A stretch of DNA of 50,830 nt from an uncultured Alphaproteobacteria bacterium. GTDB taxonomy: Bacteria > Pseudomonadota > Alphaproteobacteria > RF32 > CAG-239. The notes under the pieces were generated by a model that ran no database searches, had not been told where the DNA came from, and saw only the letters and a list, made by a program, of their open reading frames with translations. Position numbers and translations under genes: made by a program. The number at the start of each line of letters is the position of its first letter. Position 1 is the stretch's first letter. Positions 16,101 through 24,973 of the stretch are shown here, piece by piece. The stretch spans positions 1-50,830 of the forward strand of contig CAKQUE010000010.1 in the NCBI GenBank assembly GCA_934277435.1, given 5' to 3'.

Positions 16101-19100
16101 ACCTACGGCGATACCATCTTTTTTAACGCCGTTTAAGGTTCCGTACAAATTATGTCCGTTCAGATTTAGATTCAGCTCTTTATTTGCTCCGGCCGTAGTA
16201 CCAAAATTATCATTTTCCGCCGACGTAATGCTTATATCTTTGGTCATTGAATATGTGTTGGCAGAAATCGCTAAATTTCCGGTAACAAAATCTTTTAGAG
16301 TATTCGGTTTTGTGTTCAAAACTGCGCTCAGCACATCTAATTTATTATTGCCGGAAATACCAAAAGTATAAGTGTAATCATTGGTTATTGTTGATATTGT
16401 GGAAGCTGTATCCAAGCTTGATGTAATGCCGCCGATATTACCCTTTAAGAAAGTAACGCTTTTGTCGCCGTCTTTTTGCACATTGATAGAACTCAAAATA
16501 ACATTGCCGTTGCTTAAATTTGATGAAGTCAATTCTAAAGCATCGCTGCTTGCATTGCTTAAATCGGCATCAATTTTCAACTTCAAATCACCGGAAATTG
16601 AGCCTATTTTAACATCGGTATATTTGTTTGCCGTATCTTGCAAATCAACAGTAGCGCCATTTGTTTTTAATACACCTTCAATTTTGCCGCTGTCGCCAAA
16701 TTTTAAAATTGCCCCATTTTCTAAAACAGTTGTTCCCTCACCGGCAATATTCTTATTCAAGACAACATTTGCCCCAGCGACATTAAATATTCCGGTATTT
16801 ATCAACTCACCGTTCAAATTATCAATTGAAGAATTTAGTGTTCCGTTATTGGTTATACTTTTTTGACTGATTGTTTTATTGGCAGTCATAACTCCGTTTA
16901 AGGTCAAATCACCGTTACCGGTAATCGTATTATCAAACACATCGTTATTGCTGTTTAATGTCAGCTTCTTGTTATTGTTTACATTACCTTTGATATTGGC
17001 TGTATTTGAGGTTAATACACCATTATTTGTAAGCAATGTTTCAATTACCGCGTTGTTGCTTCCGTCAAAATCAGCTCCGAAAATAGTTGTTCCGTTTCCA
17101 CTGATTTTGTTATTCCACAAACTGCCGGCGGCTATGGTTAAGCTCTTATTTTCTGCCACATTTACAGCGCTTGCGGCAATCTTGGAACTTGAAGCTAAAA
17201 CCACATCGCCTGTGATGTTGGTTTTGCCGCCGCTGACTGCCGCATTCAAAGTTCCGCCGCTCAAATTTAATTCAGCTTTATTAGTCACGGAAGTTTTTAT
17301 GTTTTCTGCCGAAGAAGTAAGTGTTCCGTTATTGGTTATACTTTTTTGACTGATTGTTTTATTGGCAGTCATAGCTCCGTTTAAAATCAAATCACCATTG
17401 CCGGTAATCGTATTATCAAACACATCGTTATTGCTGTTTAAGGTCAGCTTATTGTTGTTGGTTACGTTGCCTTTTATTTTGTCGGTATCCGTGGTTAATA
17501 TACCATTATTTGTAAGCAATGTTTCAATTACCGCGTTGTTGCTTCCGTCAAAATCAGCTCCGAAAATAGTTGTTCCTTTTCCGCTGACTGCGTTATCCCA
17601 CAAACTGCCGGCGGCTATGGTTAAGCTCTTATTTTCTGCCACATTTACAGCGCTTGACGCAATATTGGAACTTGAAGCCAAAACCACATCGCCATTGATG
17701 TTGGTTTTGCCGCCGCTGACATTCGCATTCAAAGTGCCACCGTTCAAATTAAGCTCGGCGTCAGCCTTATTGGTAACAGAAGTTTTTATATTTTCTGCCG
17801 CAGAATTAAGTGTGCCGTTGTTCTGCACCGCTCCGATTATCTCCGCGTTTGCGGTTAAGCTGCCGTTATTGGTTATACTTTTTTGACTGATTGTTTTATT
17901 GGCAGCCATAACTCCGTTTAAGGTCAAATTGCCGTTACCGGTAATCGTATTATCAAACACATCGTTATTGCTGTTTAAGGTCAGCTTGTTGTTATTGTTT
18001 ACATTACCTTTGATATTAGCTGTATTTGAGGTTAATACACCATTATTTGTAAGCAATGTTTCAATTACCGCATTGTTGTTTCCGTTAAAATCAGCTCCGA
18101 AAATGGTTGTTCCGTTTCCGCTGATTGCATTATTCCACAAACTGCCGGCGGCTATGGTCAAACTCTTATTTTCTGCCACATTTACAGCGCTTGCGGCAAT
18201 ATTGGAACTTGAAGCCAAAACCACATCGCCATTGATGTTGGTCTTACCGCCGCTGACATTCGCATTCAAAGTGCCGCCGTTCAAATTGAGTTCGGCATTT
18301 ACATCATTTGTCAAATCACCGGAAATACCATCTGCTAAAGTTGAAAAAATTCCGTTATTTTTCAACTCATTAAATATCATATTCTTATTATTTGTAACTG
18401 TACCGCCTAAAATTATCTTATCTTGCACCACATCGCCGAATATTGTTGCGTCTGATAATTCTAATGTACCGAGTTTCAGTAAACCGCCATCGTTATTTTT
18501 GCCGCCGCTGATAACCTGTGATGCCGTTATATCTCCTTTTAGTTTCAGAGTTCCGGTAGATATTATATCATCTGAAATCAACTTTCCTTTTGTTGCGTCT
18601 AAAATACCTGAGTTGATAATTTTTGCTTGAGAAACAACAATATTATCATTAAGAGCATTATTATTGGAAAAATCGGTTGTTCCCAAACCATTTATACCAA
18701 CACCCAGCTTACCGCCTGTTAAATTTAATTTATTATTATTTTCAACGGCTTCAGTTGTTTGAAGATTATCTGCAGATATTGTCAAAGTACCGTTATTAAC
18801 CAATAACTTTTGTTTTATACTTCCAATAGTGACATCAGCGCTATCCAAAATATTTAATATACCATCTACCCCTGAAATCGCGTTTAATACAATATTTTCC
18901 GCCAAATTAACAGTACCTTCATTTTTGACATCATCGGTGTTATTTTCAAATTTAACGTTATTTATATTCAAAATACCGCCGGTCATCACCTCAAACGCTG
19001 TTTTAAAACCTGATATTATCCCCTTATCCGCTTCTGTATTTGAAGCATTAACATTAAAAGTATAGCCGCCGGCAACAGTTATCCCATCTAAAACATTGTT

Positions 19101-22100
19101 GTTTTCGTCGTCCTTAGCCTCTGCAACAAGATTATTATTTCCCATATTTAAGGTTAAATTTTTGCTGTTTCCCTCGGTTCTATAGGTTGTACCGATAGCA
19201 TTTCCGTCTAAAGAACTATAAACCAAACTATCAGACATTTGATATATTACTACATCACCAAAATAGTCCGAACCTTTAACAAACATAGGTAACCCGGACG
19301 CGCCGCCGATTTTTATGCCTTTAACATCAAGCTTGCCTTTGCCATCGACCTCATTATTCCAAGTAAAATTATAAATATATTTACCATCGGTACTTTTCAT
19401 CACATTGCCGTCAGTAAAACCGAATGTTATATTATCAAAATCGCCATCGGCAACAGTCACAAATTTAGAATAAGAAGTTCCATCAGGAGTTGTTTCTAAA
19501 AAACCTTTGGTTAGATTTATGTTTGATAAAATAATTTTACTATTTTTATTGGCTAACGCATCACCATTATTTATTTTCAGACTGCTTGCCATTCCTTTAT
19601 TTTCAGTCAAGTCTGACAATGCCATTTTTATGGCTAAATTCAAATTTCCGCCCAAAGCACCTATGGATACGGCATCAGTTACGCTTGCTTTATCATAAGC
19701 CAAATTCAACGTTCCTCTGTCAGAAGAAAGCATTCCTTCTATTGAAGAATTATTTTTCATAATCAGCGAATTATTTCCGATTATCACATTTCCCTTGCCG
19801 TATATTTTGCGATTTTCGGCCAACACTGCGTCTTTTACCAAAGTCAGTGTTCCTAAGTTTCCCATTGATATTTTACCGCTCAAATCTGCAAGTTCTGAAG
19901 TCAGATTGGCCCGATTGCTGATAAACAAATCTGTTTCTATTTTTTCTTTATTTATTACATTTGCCGCATTAAGACTATTACCGATATATGTCGTTCCGCC
20001 CAAAGTGGTTTCTGCCTTTGGAGTAAAGTCTTTTCGGATAATATTTGTATTAGTTCCGCCGGTTAAGGTCAGCGAATTATTATTTACATAAATCACACCA
20101 TTTGTGATTTTATCAGCATTCGCCGTCAAGCCCACACCATCATTTTTAATATTAACCGTATTATTGCGTATTTCGCCGTTTTCGCCAAAACTGATTGAAC
20201 TGTTGATATTTACAAGTCCGCCGTTTTCCTTATCTGTAGCTTTTCCAATAACAACATTCAGTAAATTTCCGCTCAGATTCAAACTGCCTTCATTTTCAAC
20301 ATCTATCCAATTTCCGTCAATTTCATCGGCAGGTTTATTTGAGATTAAATTCTCAGCATTGATAGCAAGTTTAGTGCCTTCATCTAATTTTATTTTGGCT
20401 TTTAGAGTAGAATCATTTTCTGCCTCTACATTTGCATTATCAATTAAATGAATTTTCTTTTGAGTAATATTTTGAGTGTTCACAACATTATTGCTCAAAT
20501 ACAAAACACCATTACCACGAACCGTTGTTATCAGATTGTTCTGAGCTGCAACCTCATTTGTTGCCGAACCATTCAAATACAAAACTCCATCGTTGGTTAT
20601 ACCTGAATTTTTATCTTCAATAGCCAATTTATTAATATCTGCATAAAAAGTACCATTATTCACCATGGTATTTTGATTTATTTTTTCAGTAGCTTTTATA
20701 TTTGCACTTTCATCAATAACCAATTTGCCGGTTTTTTCGCCATAAGAATCAACCAGAGCATTACTAAACAGCTCCGTAACACTTTTATCGCCGCTGCCAA
20801 AAAGTGTCAAAGTTCCGTGGTTATCAATATTTCCTTGCAAATGTTCGCCGACTTTAGTAGATAAAGCTCCGCTTTCGGCTATTTTTATGGTGTCGGCAAT
20901 AATTTTTCCGCCTTTAACATTTTCGGCATCTGCATTTTTCAAAACAGAAAAACTATTCTGCTTAATCGTTACATTATCAGCCAAAGAAAATTTGTTTTTA
21001 TTTTCTTCCGTTCCGGCGGAAATATATGTTTTACCAGCACCGGTTACTTTATATGCCAAAGTCCCTTTGCCTAAATTAAGTTCGCCGTTGTTGGTTGTAA
21101 CCGATTTCAAATGGTCAGAATTAACCGTCAAAGAGGCAATATCATTGATGATTACATTTTGTTGGTTGATTTCACTGTTTGAAATTGTTTTACCATTTAT
21201 AATGCTCATCACACCCAAACTGTCTTTACCGCCAATTCCGTTTGTAAAAGTATTTTCGCCTTTCAAATTCAACGTTCCAAGGTTATAAATATCTAACGTA
21301 TTATTTGAAAATCCCACATTTTCAAGATTTATAACTCCGGTTTCGTAGTTGGTGATTGCCGTATCGAAGCCCTCAAATTTTATGTTGGAAATATTCAGAT
21401 TTTGCCCTTTAGTTCCAGACATATCGGCCACTTCTGCGCCTTCTTCTCTGATGCCGGTAGTTTCATTTTTGTTGTATGTGTACCAAGTATTTCTGCCAAC
21501 AGAAGTTTCGCGGTTTTTTATATCATTTGCTGCCTCATTCATAGCCAAAGTATACACTTTTCCGTCAGCACCAAATTTTTTAGTTCCGGCGACAATACCG
21601 ACTTTATTATTTGCATCGTCCCCTGCCTTAACAACACTTTCTTTTTCGCCTTTAAGAGTAAATACCGCTCCTTTTTGGACATTGGTTCCAACCATATCGG
21701 AATATGTTTTTCCGGTTTTCGGATCATATATATCATATTTTTCTGCCCAATTAACTGTTTCCACGCCGCCGGATTGCTTCATGCTGATACCAAATTCAGA
21801 GCCGCTGTCCAAAGCAACTCCCAAACCGCCGCCGGATAAAACCTTATACAGCTTAACCGCATTATTCTGAGACGAACCGTCAACCTTGCCCAAAGTAAAA
21901 TAATAACCGGCATTTGATGTTACAATCACCTGAGTCATTTTCGATAATTCTGTTTTAACAACATTGCTGCCCGTAAACTTAAGCAATTCCGAACCGTCGC
22001 CCAAACTCCAATTTGTAGCTTCATTTAAGATTCCTATTTCAGAAATAACTAATTTTCCCTTATCTGTTCCGGTTATGCCGTGTTGTCCAAGATAATCTAT

Positions 22101-24800
22101 TTGATTGTGTAAAATATCAATATCCAGATTAAGTTCAGCTTCGCCCTCAACATTTATTTTATTAAACGCGAGCTGATCTTTGCTTTCTATATTGTTATTT
22201 GATACATCAAGTTTTCCGCCGTATAAATTTAAGTTTGAATTTCCCTTGATATACGGCTTGTTTCTTATTTCATCGGTAATTTCATCAGCCAAAAGCAATT
22301 CGCCGTTATGCAAGTTCAAACTTGTATCGCTTATCTGCGTATTAAAAATAATTTTTCCGTCTGTCGGAGCTGTTTTAATCCCCTCAACTTCATGCAAATA
22401 ATTCCATTTCTGGAGTTTGAGTTTTCCGGCGGCAGCTGCCTCTTCTTTAGAAAGCCAATAAACAGAATTAGCGCCCAAAATAGTTTCTTGCATTTCATCT
22501 CTTGAATTTGTTCCGATATATGCACCGCCGGCATCAAAAAATTTGGCATAAATTTGTTCTAATTGAGTTGAAGTCGCATTTAAGACATTACTTTTATTCA
22601 GTTCCAAAGTAAGATTCGCGCCTGCGCCCGTACCGGCGTTTACAATTTTATCAAAAAATATAACTTCGCCGCCATTTCCGGCATTAAACATAATTTTTTT
22701 AGCATCTTTGCCATCAATATGAATACCGGACGAACTTTGTTGGCCTGTAAGACCTTTTTTGGCAATATTTCCCTTAAATAAAACATTTCCGTTGTCGGCC
22801 ACCAAAAGTAAAGAAGTGCCGTCAAAAGAAAGCGCCGCGCCGTCTAAATCATTTTTATTTTCGTTATTCTCAAATTGCACGTTTGTCATCGAAAGAGCGC
22901 CGCCGGTTCGTATCGCTCCGCCGTCCGCGCCAACCATAGAAACCGAGTTGCCGTCAAAATAAGCGTTTGAAATAGAAATAAATGTTCCCAAAGCAGAATC
23001 TTTAAGATTATTGGCCGTAGAAATTGCGCCGCCGGCAGCTTTTGAAGAATTACCCTTAAAAACAACATTATCCAAAATAGTAATGGAATCATTATTGGCT
23101 CTGATAGCACCGGCTCTGGAATCTCCTTGTTTATCGGCATTAGAACTATTACCAATAAAGTTGACGCCTCTAATCACCGACAAAGCCACCGTATTTGTGC
23201 CCGAGTGTGAACCTTTGGCCTCAATCGCACCGCCGATACCTTTAGACGCGACGTTGTTTTCAAACACAATACTGGCGTCGGCGTTCTTGTAGCTATCTGT
23301 TGTATCTCGTCCGTCTTTTGTTATACGAGTGCCGGAAATAGTCATATATCCACGATTATAAACGGCACCACCGCCCGCAATTTTTGAATCCTTACCGTTG
23401 TTAGAAAAAGTAACGTTTCCCGATATGTTTAAGCGGCTGCCTTCCATATTAGCAATCGCGCCACCAAAACCTTTTTTAGCATCATTTTTCCAGTTTACAA
23501 AATCGACTTTATCAGTTTCCAAAACTTTATTGTTATCAAATAAAATTCCTGAACCGGAAATATTGACCACACCGCCGTTATTATAAATCGCGCCGCCGGC
23601 TTTTTGCGCCGTGTTGCCGCCGGCTTTTTGCGCCTCGTTATTGCCGAATTTCACATCTGTTCCATAAATATCCAGCGTCCCTGTGTTATAAATTGCGCCG
23701 CCAAAACCTTTTGTGTCATCTTTGCCATTATATAAAGCCGAATTATCGATAAAACTTAGCTGCCCGTTTAAATTCAACGCACCTGTATTATAGATTGCGC
23801 CGCCATTTGTAGCTTGGTTTGCGGCAAACATAATACTTTTAGTTTCTTTACCATTGAAACCCACAAAAGACATTTGCCCTTTATTATAAATCGCGCCGCC
23901 ATAATTTGTCGCCACATTACCATTAGCGCCCGCATTCTGTCCGAATATAAATTCTCCATAACCGACAAATTTTCCATTTTCATCAACAAAAACCGCGCCG
24001 CCGTCTGTTGCCGTATTATTTGTAAAAACCGCGCTGATAAGTTTGTTTTGGTCGCCAAAATAAAGCGAACCATCGCCATAAATTGCACCGCCGTTTCCAT
24101 CTGCCGCCTTATTATTATCAAACAAAGAATAATCCGAAAATTTTGTTTCGGATTCTTTTTCCAAATTCAAAGCACCGCCGTTTCCGGTTGCAACGCTATT
24201 ATCAACAAAGTCATTTTTTCCGCTAAAACTCGCATTGCCGGCATTTTTAACCGCGCCGTTATTCATATTGGCAAACCTTGCGTTGATAGCCTGAAAAACG
24301 GCTGAATCTGCAATAATCGCCGCAGTTTTGCTGTTTTTTAAGGTTAGATTAGAGAGTTTAACCAAACCCCCGTTAACATTCAGTATATCAGCATTATTTC
24401 CGGCCGTCACGCTGTTTTTATCTGCAGTTTTTTCTTCGCCTGCCGGTTCTTTTCCACTCAAAATCAAAACGCCGTCATTTTCAACCAAAAACAAATTATT
24501 AGCTGCATCATCAAGCGCGGCAGAAATATTATAATCATTCAGCTGTATTTCTATACCATTATTTGAACTGACAACAATTTTAGAATTTATGACAATATCG
24601 TGGGGCAAAATATAAACACCGCCAGAATTAAAAGCCTCGTCTAAAGACCTTGGCAGCATTTCGCCCTCTGTGCCGGCATTTGCAACATTCATAGCGCCAA
24701 ACCAAATTGCCGGCATATACCAAACCATATGCTTAAAAGTATTTTTCAACCAGCAACATTTGAAAATGCCATAAAAATTTGTCACCATAACATCTAGCAC
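13146..24800 (-). CDS. giant Pmp-like autotransporter adhesin (type Va)
   Basis: 3884 residues, one uninterrupted frame. The start shown is GTG (24800); ATG 24788, four codons on, is an alternative, and neither has a strong ribosome binding site. An extended signal peptide ends at about residue 42 (VANA|G). The first ~700 residues hold many GGAIYN/GGAVFV motifs with FxxN-like spacers, as in chlamydial Pmp proteins. The central ~2500 residues are Asn-rich beta-helix repeats (NNGTL, INNAG types) with three near-identical units encoded at 16.8-18.3 kb. The last ~280 residues (from about VWVKGIGASHYMD) form the outer-membrane beta-barrel, ending in FRYNF with terminal Phe. It should be secreted through its own barrel and displayed as a long fibre for adhesion. 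Ligand unknown. Confidence 0.92.
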   Translation of the reverse strand: MLDVMVTNFYGIFKCCWLKNTFKHMVWYMPAIWFGAMNVANAGTEGEMLPRSLDEAFNSGGVYILPHDIVINSKIVVSSNNGIEIQLNDYNISAALDDAANNLFLVENDGVLILSGKEPAGEEKTADKNSVTAGNNADILNVNGGLVKLSNLTLKNSKTAAIIADSAVFQAINARFANMNNGAVKNAGNASFSGKNDFVDNSVATGNGGALNLEKESETKFSDYSLFDNNKAADGNGGAIYGDGSLYFGDQNKLISAVFTNNTATDGGAVFVDENGKFVGYGEFIFGQNAGANGNVATNYGGAIYNKGQMSFVGFNGKETKSIMFAANQATNGGAIYNTGALNLNGQLSFIDNSALYNGKDDTKGFGGAIYNTGTLDIYGTDVKFGNNEAQKAGGNTAQKAGGAIYNNGGVVNISGSGILFDNNKVLETDKVDFVNWKNDAKKGFGGAIANMEGSRLNISGNVTFSNNGKDSKIAGGGAVYNRGYMTISGTRITKDGRDTTDSYKNADASIVFENNVASKGIGGAIEAKGSHSGTNTVALSVIRGVNFIGNSSNADKQGDSRAGAIRANNDSITILDNVVFKGNSSKAAGGAISTANNLKDSALGTFISISNAYFDGNSVSMVGADGGAIRTGGALSMTNVQFENNENKNDLDGAALSFDGTSLLLVADNGNVLFKGNIAKKGLTGQQSSSGIHIDGKDAKKIMFNAGNGGEVIFFDKIVNAGTGAGANLTLELNKSNVLNATSTQLEQIYAKFFDAGGAYIGTNSRDEMQETILGANSVYWLSKEEAAAAGKLKLQKWNYLHEVEGIKTAPTDGKIIFNTQISDTSLNLHNGELLLADEITDEIRNKPYIKGNSNLNLYGGKLDVSNNNIESKDQLAFNKINVEGEAELNLDIDILHNQIDYLGQHGITGTDKGKLVISEIGILNEATNWSLGDGSELLKFTGSNVVKTELSKMTQVIVTSNAGYYFTLGKVDGSSQNNAVKLYKVLSGGGLGVALDSGSEFGISMKQSGGVETVNWAEKYDIYDPKTGKTYSDMVGTNVQKGAVFTLKGEKESVVKAGDDANNKVGIVAGTKKFGADGKVYTLAMNEAANDIKNRETSVGRNTWYTYNKNETTGIREEGAEVADMSGTKGQNLNISNIKFEGFDTAITNYETGVINLENVGFSNNTLDIYNLGTLNLKGENTFTNGIGGKDSLGVMSIINGKTISNSEINQQNVIINDIASLTVNSDHLKSVTTNNGELNLGKGTLAYKVTGAGKTYISAGTEENKNKFSLADNVTIKQNSFSVLKNADAENVKGGKIIADTIKIAESGALSTKVGEHLQGNIDNHGTLTLFGSGDKSVTELFSNALVDSYGEKTGKLVIDESANIKATEKINQNTMVNNGTFYADINKLAIEDKNSGITNDGVLYLNGSATNEVAAQNNLITTVRGNGVLYLSNNVVNTQNITQKKIHLIDNANVEAENDSTLKAKIKLDEGTKLAINAENLISNKPADEIDGNWIDVENEGSLNLSGNLLNVVIGKATDKENGGLVNINSSISFGENGEIRNNTVNIKNDGVGLTANADKITNGVIYVNNNSLTLTGGTNTNIIRKDFTPKAETTLGGTTYIGNSLNAANVINKEKIETDLFISNRANLTSELADLSGKISMGNLGTLTLVKDAVLAENRKIYGKGNVIIGNNSLIMKNNSSIEGMLSSDRGTLNLAYDKASVTDAVSIGALGGNLNLAIKMALSDLTENKGMASSLKINNGDALANKNSKIILSNINLTKGFLETTPDGTSYSKFVTVADGDFDNITFGFTDGNVMKSTDGKYIYNFTWNNEVDGKGKLDVKGIKIGGASGLPMFVKGSDYFGDVVIYQMSDSLVYSSLDGNAIGTTYRTEGNSKNLTLNMGNNNLVAEAKDDENNNVLDGITVAGGYTFNVNASNTEADKGIISGFKTAFEVMTGGILNINNVKFENNTDDVKNEGTVNLAENIVLNAISGVDGILNILDSADVTIGSIKQKLLVNNGTLTISADNLQTTEAVENNNKLNLTGGKLGVGINGLGTTDFSNNNALNDNIVVSQAKIINSGILDATKGKLISDDIISTGTLKLKGDITASQVISGGKNNDGGLLKLGTLELSDATIFGDVVQDKIILGGTVTNNKNMIFNELKNNGIFSTLADGISGDLTNDVNAELNLNGGTLNANVSGGKTNINGDVVLASSSNIAASAVNVAENKSLTIAAGSLWNNAISGNGTTIFGADFNGNNNAVIETLLTNNGVLTSNTANIKGNVNNNNKLTLNSNNDVFDNTITGNGNLTLNGVMAANKTISQKSITNNGSLTANAEIIGAVQNNGTLNSAAENIKTSVTNKADAELNLNGGTLNANVSGGKTNINGDVVLASSSNIASSAVNVAENKSLTIAAGSLWDNAVSGKGTTIFGADFDGSNNAVIETLLTNNGILTTDTDKIKGNVTNNNKLTLNSNNDVFDNTITGNGDLILNGAMTANKTISQKSITNNGTLTSSAENIKTSVTNKAELNLSGGTLNAAVSGGKTNITGDVVLASSSKIAASAVNVAENKSLTIAAGSLWNNKISGNGTTIFGADFDGSNNAVIETLLTNNGVLTSNTANIKGNVNNNKKLTLNSNNDVFDNTITGNGDLTLNGVMTANKTISQKSITNNGTLNSSIDNLNGELINTGIFNVAGANVVLNKNIAGEGTTVLENGAILKFGDSGKIEGVLKTNGATVDLQDTANKYTDVKIGSISGDLKLKIDADLSNASSDALELTSSNLSNGNVILSSINVQKDGDKSVTFLKGNIGGITSSLDTASTISTITNDYTYTFGISGNNKLDVLSAVLNTKPNTLKDFVTGNLAISANTYSMTKDISITSAENDNFGTTAGANKELNLNLNGHNLYGTLNGVKKDGIAVGNGYTLNINGTDGTSRGNISGFDNALKVENGGILNIENTVLNNDTDINNQGTLYANNINVNKVATASNAVIKNSNITDLKNRGTAALKGTNALTNITEAGNLIVNDGKTTVLGKLEQNSVTVANNAVLEAVLDKFVVSSNTINNGVLNLFGGGAINKDITGNGSLNLGGIVDNNAAITQKDLTLASGKFINSGTISIIDIMNINGDMTNNGSVSAKDLIVSGNFANKANAAINGVLTLKENTAATAENNGIITGGVIVENNRILANNNLVSGKVNVGNNGKILGNSGVMNITETSENNGEINQHKFTISNTGGFVNKGVLTSAVLENNNNLINSNKITAAMLKNNGNIDNTNGTIEGVITNENIINGGKIIANDGSVNNKTINADLTSKGKFTNKGNIAGTVTSTGLFSNTDVAKVTGNILSSGDIDNSGIINGDVTSGGSFKNAGIIKGNVTNNGDLTSAIENIMGTVINNGTYKTSGGIMNYDINGAGNTEINGNVVMGAGMFGANQSVDITAGSLLDIGAKTVNLNNLKLNGTLGLEITSIANKSSEYVGGKLLVNNADLSGGKIQFTVNQGLLNKKEQTGDLSIIGLKSGSSGSIVGDLTKVFEKNNRYEIIQGTKNGTVIIKNIASSSDVASLVGNRNNKNTAAAWENATLTSGTAAANIQKALDSMSQHNAQGYRRALNELAPSDSQMNLETVRLVQNIIGRETGKRFEKGKGVCSLYKPASMWVKGIGASHYMDNRAAAQGFNADTAGYVMGYDGNVDCDTSVGLGYAYTNTKGNTNSRKSSISAQNVFVYGKYQTKLTYIRGAFMYGLADYDDKTSVAGYGISSKYNMHSVGAETALGHEYQNGLNPEAGLRYTNLMPNDYTDSIGQKVENENITAISAFAKLKYKAEVKTDNQILFKPAIYIGANYDLNNSSHKINVAVANSRYKISSEPMSRFGFNGGLELAVSHDNVDLILGYDLNLHTKYNAHSGQIQFRYNF
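16842..17310 (-). repeat. autotransporter internal repeat, copy 1 (3'-most)
   Basis: About 470 bp encoding the block from ELNLSGGTLNAAVSGG through SLTIAAGSLWNNKI and TTIFGADFDG to SQKSITNNG. It is nearly identical at the DNA level to copies at 17325 and 17862. Long identical stretches allow slippage or homologous recombination that changes adhesin length in steps of whole beta-helix units. Confidence 0.8.
17325..17803 (-). repeat. autotransporter internal repeat, copy 2
   Basis: Same unit as copies 1 and 3, with scattered substitutions (for example SLWDNAVSGKG instead of SLWNNAISGNG). The spacer to copy 3 is about 60 bp longer than that to copy 1, encoding an extra AEIIGAVQNNG segment. Confidence 0.8.
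17862..18296 (-). repeat. autotransporter internal repeat, copy 3 (5'-most)
   Basis: Same unit as copies 1 and 2 (SLWNNAISGNGTTIFG, NNNKLTLNSNNDVFDN, NKTISQKSITNNG). It ends where the sequence changes to the unrelated ELNNDVN/ISGDL segment. Confidence 0.8.
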
Positions 24801-24839
24801 TCTAAAACAACAAAAAAATTATACACTATATATAACACC

Positions 24840-24868
24840 TCTATAAATTATAAAAAATATTCAGTCAA
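24840..24868 (-). promoter_or_regulatory. putative promoter of the giant autotransporter
   Basis: On the minus strand TTGACT (plus 24868-24863), 17-bp spacer, TATAGA (plus 24845-24840), 40 nt upstream of the GTG start, in an extremely AT-rich stretch with several alternative -10 elements (for example a TATAAT nearer the gene). Confidence 0.45.
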
Positions 24869-24913
24869 TAAAAATCAAATATCAATCATACCTTTTATCA
24901 ACTAAAAGCGGAA

Positions 24914-24950
24914 TAAAAAACCGCCCTGTTTTTTTATAGAACAAGGCGGC
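24914..24950 (-). terminator. intrinsic terminator of the 1037-residue autotransporter gene
   Basis: On the minus strand a GCCGCCTTGTT / AACAGGGCGG stem of about 10 bp is followed by TTTTTTATT, 24 nt after the stop codon. It separates the two autotransporter genes, so each has its own transcript. Confidence 0.8.
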
Positions 24951-24973
24951 AATTTTGCGCAAAATTCCAGCTT

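Noticed and set aside
14677..18630. Long plus-strand open frames (up to 262 codons) opposite the giant autotransporter
   Set aside because: They follow the repeat structure of the minus-strand gene, consist of low-complexity hydrophobic sequence, have no consistent ribosome binding sites and match no family. They are antisense shadows of an Asn-rich gene.
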